Origin: Saprospiraceae bacterium
GTDB lineage: Bacteria > Bacteroidota > Bacteroidia > Chitinophagales > Saprospiraceae
Length of the DNA: 64,000 nucleotides
Reading direction: 5' to 3'
Assembly: GCA_016715245.1 (NCBI GenBank)
Contig: JADKAS010000018.1
Location: 24,298 to 88,297 of the forward strand
Positions 28,819 through 35,476 of the stretch are shown here, in pieces (positions within the stretch are counted from its first letter, which is position 1; every line of letters starts with the position of its first letter). Position numbers and translations under genes: made by a program. The notes under the pieces were generated by a model. That model was given only the letters and a program-made list of their open reading frames with translations. It had not been told where the DNA came from and searched no databases.

Positions 28819-29790
28819 TTATCTGAAGAAATGAAAGGTAATCCGACCCTCAGAATTTATTTCAAGAGCAGGGGAAGGAACTTTAAAGACATTTAACATA
28901 GTGAATACAGTATTTAATGTTTTATTCTTTGTTCGAATTTTTTGTAAATCAAGATCTAAGCCAATATAAAATTGATGTAGTCTTGGATATTCATTTCCGG
29001 GTATTAAAAAATAACTATCCTTATAATTCCACCGATTTTCAAAACCACCAAACATGTTTTCAGCTCCATACCCAACGGCAAAATTGAGCCACGAAGGCCA
29101 TTTTTTTCCTTGAGGTAAAAAACTTTTCAGGTTAATGGACATCCAGTAGACCTGCGCATTGTAATCCTTCAGGTAGGATTCAAGATAATTATCACCGTAC
29201 AATTCTTTTGTTCTTGCATGCAGTGAAGTAGTATACAATCCGTTTTGAGATGTAATAAGATTATTATTATATTGTTGAGGTATGGAAGAAACTTTCAGAT
29301 AAATTCTCTGTTCGTTCCACCAATGTTGTTGCGCTGCAAAAATACCGAGCCCAAGCATATTGGCACCAAAGTCCGGAAATGAAAATCCCCATTTATCGGA
29401 AAAACCATCCATGATTTCGATCGTCGTCTGAAAAAGCCCGCCACATAACATACCAGTTAGCATACTTTTTTTATTTGACAATCCCGTCCATTTCGCTCCC
29501 TTATAACACAAAACAGACTGAAAATAAGCTGTGTAAACATGACCAAATTTATCCATATGTTTCCATTCATTCCAATCGTTAAAAAGATGAAAACTACCTG
29601 TGTTGTGTTTTTTATACCATGAATTGTACAGACCAACAGAAAAAATACTGTAGGTAGCTGTTGACAAAGAAAGGGCAGTGTAAAATCTCTTTTTATGAAA
29701 GGTGTCTGATGGTTCAAAAAAGGACAATTTTTGCGTCCTTCCCTCCATTGAAAAGAGTAAAATCACCAATATAAGAAAGTACTTTTGCAC
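28819..29790 (-). CDS. DUF2279-like membrane-associated protein
   Basis: 323 residues with an N-terminal signal (YFLILVILLFSMEGRTQ). The central region (HMDKFGHVYTAYFQSVLCYKGAKW, GGLFQTTIEIMDGFSDKWGFSFPDFGANMLGLG) has the HxxD...H and E-x-x-D-G-F patterns of DUF2279/YfiM-type proteins. The C-terminal part is beta-rich, likely an outer-membrane region (GYGAENMFGGFENRW, YIGLDLDLQKIRT). Function unknown. Confidence 0.72.
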   Translation of the reverse strand: MQKYFLILVILLFSMEGRTQKLSFFEPSDTFHKKRFYTALSLSTATYSIFSVGLYNSWYKKHNTGSFHLFNDWNEWKHMDKFGHVYTAYFQSVLCYKGAKWTGLSNKKSMLTGMLCGGLFQTTIEIMDGFSDKWGFSFPDFGANMLGLGIFAAQQHWWNEQRIYLKVSSIPQQYNNNLITSQNGLYTTSLHARTKELYGDNYLESYLKDYNAQVYWMSINLKSFLPQGKKWPSWLNFAVGYGAENMFGGFENRWNYKDSYFLIPGNEYPRLHQFYIGLDLDLQKIRTKNKTLNTVFTMLNVFKVPSPALEINSEGRITFHFFR

Positions 29791-29822
29791 GAGGAAAAAA
29801 TTAAGGATATAAAGGTAGATAT

Positions 29823-30581
29823 TTATTTTGAGACAATGGTTTTGTACACTTCATTCAGTGTATATTGCATGCTATTCAGTTTTTCTTCAAGCATGTAATT
29901 GAAAGATTTTTTAATATCGTTAAAACCTATATGTGCATAATATTGCCAAATTTCTTCGATTTCTTCGAAAGTAATATCATAAGGTAAATATTGATCGTTG
30001 TCGGAGAAAAGCAAAAGTCGTTTATTGTCAAAATCCGGTTGAACCCTTTTATAAACAACACCTTCACCTTTACTGATAATCACGTACGTTTTATTTTTTT
30101 TAACGTCAAAAATATTTTCAAGATAATGACAAATTACAATAGTGCCGGATTCCATAGGCAACATTGAATCTCCCTGGATTTCAAATCCGCGATAAGTACC
30201 AATAGGAATATTCGGAAAATTGATTTTGGGCAAGTCTTTTATATATTCAGGATCAGTGAATGAAGTCAGATAGCCGGCAGCGGCTTTGGTTTCTACCAGG
30301 TCGATCAGATTTCTGTCAGCAGTATCCACTGTAATAGCCAGTACTTTTAATGTGTGGTCCCGGGCAATTTCGTACTGCTGGTGTGACACATTTGTTTTAA
30401 GTAAATCATCAATACGGATGTCAAATATTTCAGACAGTTTAATAAGAACGTCTAATCCTACCTGAGTATGCCCCCGTTCGTAATCACTCAGCGATGATCT
30501 GGGAATAGATAGTTTTTCGGACAATTCCTGCTGAGATAGAGAATGTTTTTGCCGTAAGTATTTTATGTTGTGATTGAGCAT
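29823..30581 (-). CDS. XRE family repressor with LexA/CI-like S24 peptidase domain
   Basis: 252 residues. An HTH of the Cro/CI type at about 4-60 (LSQQELSEKLSIPRSSLSDYERG). A central linker with a candidate cleavage site Ala102-Gly103 (ETKAAAGYL), then an S24 domain with nucleophile Ser139 in GDSMLP and general-base Lys178 in VVYKRV. The spacing (36 and 39 residues) is close to that of LexA (A84-G85, S119, K156), so damage-induced self-cleavage is plausible. A large palindrome lies just upstream of its -7 box and recurs at dinB, suggesting autoregulation and control of alkC/dinB (inference). Divergent from sdpR. Confidence 0.88.
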   Translation of the reverse strand: MLNHNIKYLRQKHSLSQQELSEKLSIPRSSLSDYERGHTQVGLDVLIKLSEIFDIRIDDLLKTNVSHQQYEIARDHTLKVLAITVDTADRNLIDLVETKAAAGYLTSFTDPEYIKDLPKINFPNIPIGTYRGFEIQGDSMLPMESGTIVICHYLENIFDVKKNKTYVIISKGEGVVYKRVQPDFDNKRLLLFSDNDQYLPYDITFEEIEEIWQYYAHIGFNDIKKSFNYMLEEKLNSMQYTLNEVYKTIVSK

Positions 30582-30614
30582 ATTTTACCTTTATTATAGA
30601 GCAAGAAATGGTTA

Positions 30615-30622
30615 CAAAAGTA
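30615..30622 (-). promoter_or_regulatory. -7 box of XRE-S24 gene
   Basis: Minus strand TACTTTTG matches TAnnTTTG, 34 bases before the start codon. Confidence 0.55.
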
Positions 30623-30636
30623 ATAATTTTTTTTTA

Positions 30637-30665
30637 TTGCCGCAAATATCGGCAATAAATTGTCG
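30637..30665. promoter_or_regulatory. Composite three-half-site operator upstream of the XRE-S24 gene
   Basis: Half-sites TTGCCG-N7-CGGCAA-N4-TTGTCG. The first pair is the core of a perfect 10-bp inverted repeat (TTTATTGCCG / CGGCAATAAA, 30633-30659). It lies about 11 bases upstream of the gene's -7 box, over the -33 region, as expected for an autoregulatory operator. The same array with the same spacings occurs at 32960-32988. Confidence 0.65.
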
Positions 30666-30730
30666 TTTTTATCAGCTTTTTCAATTTTTTAAAAGAATTT
30701 TTATAAAAAATGAAAAATTTCACTTAGAAA

Positions 30731-30745
30731 ATTTGCCGGGCAAAT
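30731..30745. promoter_or_regulatory. Palindrome in the XRE-S24 / sdpR divergent region
   Basis: ATTTGCC-G-GGCAAAT, a perfect 7-bp inverted repeat with one central base. It contains a TTGCCG half-site like those of the neighbouring operator. Confidence 0.45.
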
Positions 30746-30751
30746 AAATAA

Positions 30752-30767
30752 TTCGATATTTGTCGAA
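30752..30767. promoter_or_regulatory. Candidate SdpR operator over the sdpR promoter
   Basis: TTCGA-TATTTG-TCGAA, 18 bases before the TTG start of sdpR. It covers a GATATTTG sequence one base off the -7 consensus, which fits an ArsR-type autorepressor blocking its own promoter. Confidence 0.45.
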
Positions 30768-30784
30768 ATATAAAAATAATTGTA

Positions 30785-31042
30785 TTGAATCTTCTATTTA
30801 AAGCATTAAACGACCCTATCCGCAGGGATATTCTTGACTTGCTGAAAGAAAAGGATATGAGTGCAGGAGATATTGCAGAACATTTTAATATAGGGAAACC
30901 TACCATTTCGCACCATCTTGATTTATTGAAACAGGCAGGCCTCGTGACCTCGGAAAAACAAGGACAATTTATCATATACAGCATTTGTACAACAGTTTTG
31001 GATGAAATTTTGCAATGGCTGTATTCTATTAAATCTAATTAA
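30785..31042 (+). CDS. sdpR: ArsR/SdpR-type winged-helix autorepressor
   Basis: 85 residues starting with TTG: an in-frame stop lies 36 bases upstream and no ATG precedes the conserved start NLLFKALNDPIRRDILDLL. The winged helix (AGDIAEHFNIGKPTISHHLDLLKQAGLV) is complete, and there is no metal-binding Cys cluster. It matches the SdpR subfamily, whose partner SdpI follows 25 bases later. In Bacillus, SdpI is an immunity/signal membrane protein that sequesters SdpR; whether that applies here is unknown. Confidence 0.85.
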   Translation: MNLLFKALNDPIRRDILDLLKEKDMSAGDIAEHFNIGKPTISHHLDLLKQAGLVTSEKQGQFIIYSICTTVLDEILQWLYSIKSN

Positions 31043-31066
31043 ATCACCATAAAAACTCTCATCAAT

Positions 31067-31726
31067 ATGAAACTTTTATCATGGCGCAACCTCATTATAA
31101 TCGTATGTTTTACCGCACCTTTTTTGTATCTCAATTCTGTTTTTGATAGTTTGCCGGAAAATGTGGCTCTCCACTATAGGGCAGATATGCAACCTGATCG
31201 ATTTGGTCCTAAGGAACATTTGTGGACAACCCTTATGATAATGGGCGGAGTTTCTTTTGTTTTGCTGCTAGTCATATTAAATATCGGGAAAATTGACCCT
31301 AAAAATCAATTGTTGCAATCACGGGGTGTCATAGAAAAACTGGCATTGACACTTGTCATTTTTTTCTCTTTATTGGGAATTTATATCGTGTATGCAGCAG
31401 GAAAAGAAATCGGTGGAAATACCATTTTTGTTTTATTGGGCGGGTTGTTTGCCGTACTGGGCAATCTTTTTCACAATATCAAACCCAATTATTTTATAGG
31501 TATTAGGATGCCCTGGACCTTGGAGAATCCTGATAATTGGAGAAAGACGCATCAGCTGGGCGGCAAAATTTGGGTCGTTGGTGGCTTATTGATGGTTTTG
31601 ATCAGTATTTTTATATCTCCGTCTTATGTGTTTTTTGTAAACATGGTGATATTGGCACTGATGGTTCTGATTCCGGTAGTTTATTCTTATCGTTATTATA
31701 TAGCTCAAAAACAAAAAAGCCTGTAA
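31067..31726 (+). CDS. sdpI: SdpI family membrane protein
   Basis: 219 residues with about six membrane helices. The N-terminal LPENVALHYRADMQPDRFGPKE matches the 'PxxxxxHxxxxGxxD' segment of DUF1648/SdpI proteins, and the NYFIGIRMPWTLENPDNWRKTHQLGGKIW motif is the SdpI family hallmark. In B. subtilis the protein gives immunity to the SdpC toxin and titrates SdpR. No SdpC-like toxin is seen nearby, so a role in envelope-stress sensing is possible. Confidence 0.9.
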   Translation: MKLLSWRNLIIIVCFTAPFLYLNSVFDSLPENVALHYRADMQPDRFGPKEHLWTTLMIMGGVSFVLLLVILNIGKIDPKNQLLQSRGVIEKLALTLVIFFSLLGIYIVYAAGKEIGGNTIFVLLGGLFAVLGNLFHNIKPNYFIGIRMPWTLENPDNWRKTHQLGGKIWVVGGLLMVLISIFISPSYVFFVNMVILALMVLIPVVYSYRYYIAQKQKSL

Positions 31727-31736
31727 ACCTGACTTT

Positions 31737-32849
31737 TTATTTTTGTGTAATCATAAAGGAAACGGGAGTTTCTTCTTTTCCGTTTACGACCAGGGACAAT
31801 TGATGTTGTCCGGGATAGTGTTTCCTCGTAGTGAGGTCAGCAAAGCAATGTATTTTATTTAATGTATAGGATTGTCCTGGCATCAATGTTTTGTCTGTAA
31901 TTTTAAAAATCTTTTTTGACCAATTTCCGCTGAATTTTACAAAATAGACAAAATATTCAAGTCGATACAGGCCTTCCGTGTTTCCGGTATTGGTGAGTTC
32001 GGATTCAAAACGAATACTTTCACCGATGGTCAATTTTTCGGACGCTACACTGACTTTTTTTATTGAATATTCAAAATGATCGTGATTTCCAAAAAGGGAC
32101 AATGTTTTGGTATCTCCTTTTTTCAGCAGGGTTCTCGCTGCCTGACGCAATAATTTATGGGTTCTTTCTGAGGCGTTTTTTTGCCAGGATTCTATCAGAG
32201 AAAGTACGAGCTCAGGGTGATCTTTAGATATATCATTGAGGTTATTGGCTACGCTCTTGCGGACGTATTCTGAAGAATCATCTTTGAGGAGTTCGAGAAT
32301 GGGAATGATGGGTGACGGGTCGTCGACAAACATTTTGAGTTGTAAACCCCAGGGTAATCGCGGACGACAACCTTCGGAAGCATACCTTCTGACATTCGGG
32401 TCAGGGTGTTGTGCCCATTTTTTCATCTGGGCCATCATTTTTTCTGGGTGTCTGATGATAAACGGCCTTCCGGCAAATTCAAAACTGGTAAAAGATGTCA
32501 GCATTTCAATGGCCGGAATGGAAGTTTTCGGGTCATCCAAACCATGTCGTGTAATAATATCGCACAAAAAAATGTAAATAAAATTCTGATCTTTTACCCC
32601 TTTTTTTCTTGAGACAATTATGATTTCTCCGATACATTTTATCTTCCGGCTAAAATTTTCAGGCAATGTTTCATCAGTAGCATTGGCAAGAAAGGTCACT
32701 CTTTGTTTTAATTCCAGAGATTGCCATTCCGGAGTTAAGAATTGTTGCCTGAATCGTTGTGTGTCCAGAGAAGGTATAATTTGTTTTAATGTATCTGTAT
32801 AGTTGTCCAGAAACTCGTCATTATACATGTTTTTTAAGGGCTCCGCCAT
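31737..32849 (-). CDS. alkC: DNA alkylation repair protein AlkC (HEAT-like glycosylase with Ig-like domain)
   Basis: 370 residues beginning MAEPLKNMYNDEFLDNYTDTL, the typical AlkC start. HEAT-like helical repeats run to about 255 (HPDPNVRRYASEGCRPRLPW, DDSSEYVRKSVANNLNDISKDHPELV). A C-terminal Ig-like beta domain follows at about 265-370 (LTIGESIRFESELTNTGNTEGLYRLEYFVYFVK). AlkC enzymes excise N3-alkyladenine. Divergent from dinB with shared control dyads, so it is probably part of the same damage response. Confidence 0.9.
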   Translation of the reverse strand: MAEPLKNMYNDEFLDNYTDTLKQIIPSLDTQRFRQQFLTPEWQSLELKQRVTFLANATDETLPENFSRKIKCIGEIIIVSRKKGVKDQNFIYIFLCDIITRHGLDDPKTSIPAIEMLTSFTSFEFAGRPFIIRHPEKMMAQMKKWAQHPDPNVRRYASEGCRPRLPWGLQLKMFVDDPSPIIPILELLKDDSSEYVRKSVANNLNDISKDHPELVLSLIESWQKNASERTHKLLRQAARTLLKKGDTKTLSLFGNHDHFEYSIKKVSVASEKLTIGESIRFESELTNTGNTEGLYRLEYFVYFVKFSGNWSKKIFKITDKTLMPGQSYTLNKIHCFADLTTRKHYPGQHQLSLVVNGKEETPVSFMITQK

Positions 32850-32863
32850 ATAGGTATTTTTGG

Positions 32864-32871
32864 CAAAGATA
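32864..32871 (-). promoter_or_regulatory. -7 box of alkC
   Basis: Minus strand TATCTTTG followed by CC, matching TAnnTTTG. It is 15 bases before the alkC start, implying a very short leader. Confidence 0.5.
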
Positions 32872-32898
32872 TCTATTTTTTTAATATGTCGGAAAAAA

Positions 32899-32914
32899 CG
32901 TCATAATAATGACG
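32899..32914. promoter_or_regulatory. Operator dyad CGTCAT-N4-ATGACG between alkC and dinB
   Basis: The perfect inverted repeat ACGTCAT-AATA-ATGACGT spans 32898-32915. Its CGTCA-N6-TGACG core is the same as the dyad at 32973-32988. It lies about 28 bases upstream of the alkC -7 box and 40 bases upstream of the dinB -7 box. Confidence 0.6.
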
Positions 32915-32954
32915 TAAAAAACTACAAATATTTTTATTTTCTTGTTTTTTAAAT

Positions 32955-32962
32955 TATATTTG
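32955..32962 (+). promoter_or_regulatory. -7 box of dinB
   Basis: TATATTTG followed by CCG, matching TAnnTTTG. A start around 32970 would give a leader of about 165 bases containing the 8-bp repeat array. Confidence 0.55.
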
Positions 32963-32988
32963 CCGATATTTGCGTCAAATAATTGACG
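32960..32988. promoter_or_regulatory. Composite three-half-site operator at the dinB promoter
   Basis: TTGCCG-N7-CGTCAA-N4-TTGACG, overlapping the end of the -7 box and the expected start site. The 15-base string TTGCCGATATTTGCG is identical to the complement of the array upstream of the XRE-S24 gene, and spacings 7 and 4 are the same. Bound repressor would block dinB transcription. Confidence 0.65.
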
Positions 32989-33022
32989 GAAATTGATGAT
33001 TTATTGATTATAGTTTAAGCCC

Positions 33023-33134
33023 CAAATCACCAAATCACCAAATCACCAGTTCACCAAATAACCAAATAACCAAATCGACAAATCGACAAATCGACAAATT
33101 GACAAATCACCAAATTGACAAATCAACAATAACC
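33023..33134. repeat. 8-bp tandem repeat array in the dinB leader (about 14 units)
   Basis: Fourteen consecutive 8-base units with consensus CAAATCNN (variants CAAATCAC, CAAATCGA, CAAATTGA, CAAATAAC), ending two bases before the dinB ATG. Units of the same variant are adjacent (three CAAATCAC, three CAAATCGA), the mark of slippage expansion. Unit length is not a multiple of three, and the array is in the untranslated leader. Confidence 0.85.
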
Positions 33135-33136
33135 CA

Positions 33137-34326
33137 ATGTACCACCGCGCTATCCTCCACCTTGACCTCGACTCTTTTTTGTATCGGTCGAATGTCTCAA
33201 AAACAGCGACTTTCTGGGGAAGCCTTTGCTGATCGGAGGGACAAGCAACAGGGGAGTAGTGGCTTCCTGCAGTTATGAAGCCCGTCGTTTCGGAGTACAT
33301 TCCGCCATGCCAATGAAAATGGCACTGCGACTCTGTCCTCAGGCCATTGTGTTGCGCGGGGATATGGATTCCTATTCGAAATATTCTTCCGTCGTTACGG
33401 ACATTGTCTCCGAAAGTGCTCCTGTGTATGAAAAAGCATCCATCGATGAGTTTTACCTCGACCTTACGGGCATGGACAAACATTTTGGGTGTTTCAAATG
33501 GTCGTCAGAACTCCGCGACACCATCATACGCGAATCAGGCCTGCCGATTTCTTTCGGGCTTTCGGTCAACAAAACCGTTTCCAAAGTCGGTACCGGTGAG
33601 GCCAAACCCAATGGTACCAAATATATCCCCGATGGGGCAGAAAAGGGTTTTCTGGCGCCATTGCCGGTTAAAAAAATACCCGGAGTAGGGGACCAGACCC
33701 ACAAAAAACTCAACTTTATGGGTGTGCGCACCATCGAAACCCTCAGTCAGATACCTGTGAGACTGCTGGAACGCGAATTCGGAAAACCGGGACGCACTCT
33801 CTGGGAGCGCGCCAATGCCATTGACCCGACGCCGATTATTCCCTACCACGAACAAAAATCCATGTCAAAGGAGCGCACTTTTACCGAAGATACCCTGGAC
33901 ATTACCATGATGAAAAACCTCCTCCTGGATATGTCCGACAAACTTTCTTTTGAGTTGCGTGCGGCCAACAAACTCACGTCTGTCATCACCGTCAAAATCC
34001 GGTATGCCGACTTCAACACCTTTACCAAACAAAAAAATATCTCCTATACCGCCAATGACCGTATACTCGGAGAGCACGTGCTCGATCTTTTTGACCGCCT
34101 CTACGAACGCCGCCAGCTCATCCGCCTCATCGGTGTGCGGTACAGTGGTCTGGTTCAGGGAAATTATCAGATCAACCTCTTTGACGATACCATCGAACAC
34201 ATCCACCTCATGCAACAGATGGACAGAATCCGCCGCCGTTTTGGTGCCGACGCCATTATGCGTGCGAGCGGCTTGGTAAAGGCGAAGGTATTGTATCAAC
34301 CGCATCTGCCACCGGACGGAGGGTGA
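33137..34326 (+). CDS. dinB: DNA polymerase IV (Y-family, DinB), frameshifted in this sequence
   Basis: Error-prone translesion polymerase. The start is the ATG at 33137 (MYHRAILHLDLDSFF), where the first catalytic Asp lies in LDLDSFFVSVE; SIDEFYLDLTGMD holds the second acidic cluster. HhH segment (KKIPGVGDQTHKKLNFMGV) and little-finger domain follow; it ends in LPPDGG. The T run at 33175-33180 has lost one base: the initial frame reads SFLYRSN, and one added T restores SFFVSVECLKNSDF. The full gene is 397 codons. GC content is clearly higher than in neighbouring genes, a hint of transfer. Divergent from alkC. Confidence 0.9.
34240..34326 (+). repeat. Direct repeat, proximal copy: 3' end of dinB
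   Basis: Last 29 codons of dinB, colinear without gaps with 34955-35041 (offset 715 bases). Differences are confined to third codon positions plus the stop codon. Confidence 0.9.
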
Positions 34327-34400
34327 GATATTTTTATTACCAGAAAATATATCGGGAACTTTATACCACATGGTATTGTTTTAAACTAAAAATAGCCCTC

Positions 34401-34601
34401 ATGAAGGTTGTATTACATATCAAGGAAGAAGTCAACGAGACAGAGTTTATGGAGATAATTGGAAAACTTGACTATGTGGAGGTAATGATGCAGGTAAAAG
34501 ATCAAAAAACAAGTCAGTTTATTTCAGATCTTGAGTCATTTTCAAATATAAGGGAATATGAAAACGAGAAAAAACAATTGAAATCTGCCAAGATTTATTG
34601 A
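34401..34601 (+). CDS. Antitoxin of a type II toxin-antitoxin pair
   Basis: 66 residues from the ATG at 34401 (MKVVLHIKEEVNETEFMEII). Short, with a central helical region (DLESFSNIREYENEKKQLK) and a charged end. I do not recognise a DNA-binding family, but size and the toxin start one base after its stop are typical of a TA module. An upstream in-frame ATG at 34323 overlaps the dinB stop and is less likely. Confidence 0.65.
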   Translation: MKVVLHIKEEVNETEFMEIIGKLDYVEVMMQVKDQKTSQFISDLESFSNIREYENEKKQLKSAKIY

Positions 34602-34933
34602 ATGAGTTTTGAGGTTATAGTCACAGAGCCTTTTGAAAGAAAATTTAAACAGTTAGCCAAAAATATCCGTCATTACCCGGAGATTTGGCAGTTTTAGTTG
34701 AAGAACTTACAAAATATCCTCAAACAGGTATTCCGTTAGGTAAAGATTGTTATAAGTTAAGGATTGCTATTTCATCAAAGGGGAAAGGTAAAAGTGCAGG
34801 TGCCAGATTAATAACCTATGTACTTATGGTCAGGAAAAAAGTATTTTTACTTGATATGTATGATAAATCAGACAGGATAAATATAACCCACAAAGAGCTG
34901 AAACTCCTTATTAGTCTGTTACAGAATAAATAG
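34602..34933 (+). CDS. RelE/ParE-superfamily toxin, frameshifted in this sequence
   Basis: Begins ATGAGTTTTGAGGTT (MSFEVIVTEPFERKFKQLAK), the standard RelE/ParE start, immediately after the antitoxin stop. The five-A run at 34659-34663 appears one base short: reading on gives a stop at 34696, while one added A gives KKYPSLPGDLAVLVEELTKYPQ... and continues through GKDCYKLRIAISSKGKGKSAG and LLDMYDKSDRINITHKELKLL, the RelE-like core and end. Total 110 residues. Targets would be ribosome-bound mRNA or gyrase depending on subfamily. If the shift is real, the toxin is inactive. Confidence 0.75.
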
Positions 34934-34954
34934 CAGAAAAAAATCCACTTATGT

Positions 34955-35041
34955 TTCGGGGCCGACGCCATTATGCGCGCAAGTGGCTTGGTAAAGGCGA
35001 AGGTATTATATCAACCGCATCTGCCACCGGACGGAGGGTAG
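34955..35041 (+). repeat. Direct repeat, distal copy: orphan dinB 3' end
   Basis: Encodes FGADAIMRASGLVKAKVLY then QPHLPPDGG and a TAG stop, identical in protein to the end of dinB but with six synonymous changes. It has no upstream gene body and begins right after the toxin gene, so it is a remnant left by insertion or recombination of the TA cassette. Confidence 0.88.
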
Positions 35042-35081
35042 GATTTTTTGAAAAGAATCAGATATATCAAACCATTATTTT

Positions 35082-35089
35082 TACTTTTG
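35082..35089 (+). promoter_or_regulatory. -7 box of tfoX-like gene
   Basis: TACTTTTG matches TAnnTTTG, 16 bases before the start codon. Confidence 0.5.
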
Positions 35090-35105
35090 TAAATAAAAAT
35101 ATCAT

Positions 35106-35462
35106 ATGGCGTATAGCGAAGATCTGGCTGATCAGATAAGAGAGGTATTTTTTCAGAAAGAGGTGGGCTTTTCGGAAAAAAAGATGTTCAGCGGCATATG
35201 TTTTATGGTCGACGATAAAATGTGTTGCGGAACGCATTTTGATAAAAAAATCGGAGAAGATGTAATACTGTGCCGTATAGGAGAAGACGCCTACGAGCCA
35301 GCACTTGAAAAACCGGGATGTATTCCCATGGAATTTACCGGAAAACCGATGAAAGGTTTTGTTTTTGTTACTAAAGAAGCTTTTGCGGATCTTCCGCAAT
35401 TGACACAGTGGGTTCAGCTATGCCTCGATTATAATCCTAAAGCCAAAAAGAGTAAAAAATAA
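35106..35462 (+). CDS. TfoX N-terminal domain protein
   Basis: 118 residues. The core (VGFSEKKMFSGICFMVDDKMCCGTHFD, ILCRIGEDAYEPALEKPGC, GFVFVTKEAF) is the TfoX_N domain. In gamma-proteobacteria TfoX/Sxy activates competence together with CRP, but stand-alone TfoX_N proteins are widespread and of unknown role. The C-terminal TfoX domain is missing, as usual for this short form. It follows the dinB/TA segment but has its own promoter. Confidence 0.85.
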   Translation: MAYSEDLADQIREVFFQKEVGFSEKKMFSGICFMVDDKMCCGTHFDKKIGEDVILCRIGEDAYEPALEKPGCIPMEFTGKPMKGFVFVTKEAFADLPQLTQWVQLCLDYNPKAKKSKK

Positions 35463-35476
35463 ATATCTCTACTTTA

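Noticed and set aside
33023..33134. Possible CRISPR array
   Set aside because: Units are 8 bp with no spacers; it is a simple tandem repeat.
33043..33483. Minus-strand open frame with repetitive protein (ICQFGDLSICRFVDLSIW-like)
   Set aside because: The repetition comes from the 8-bp DNA array, and the rest is antisense to dinB.
34685..34933. Independent 82-codon gene starting with TTG
   Set aside because: It is the C-terminal part of the RelE-like toxin after the frame break.
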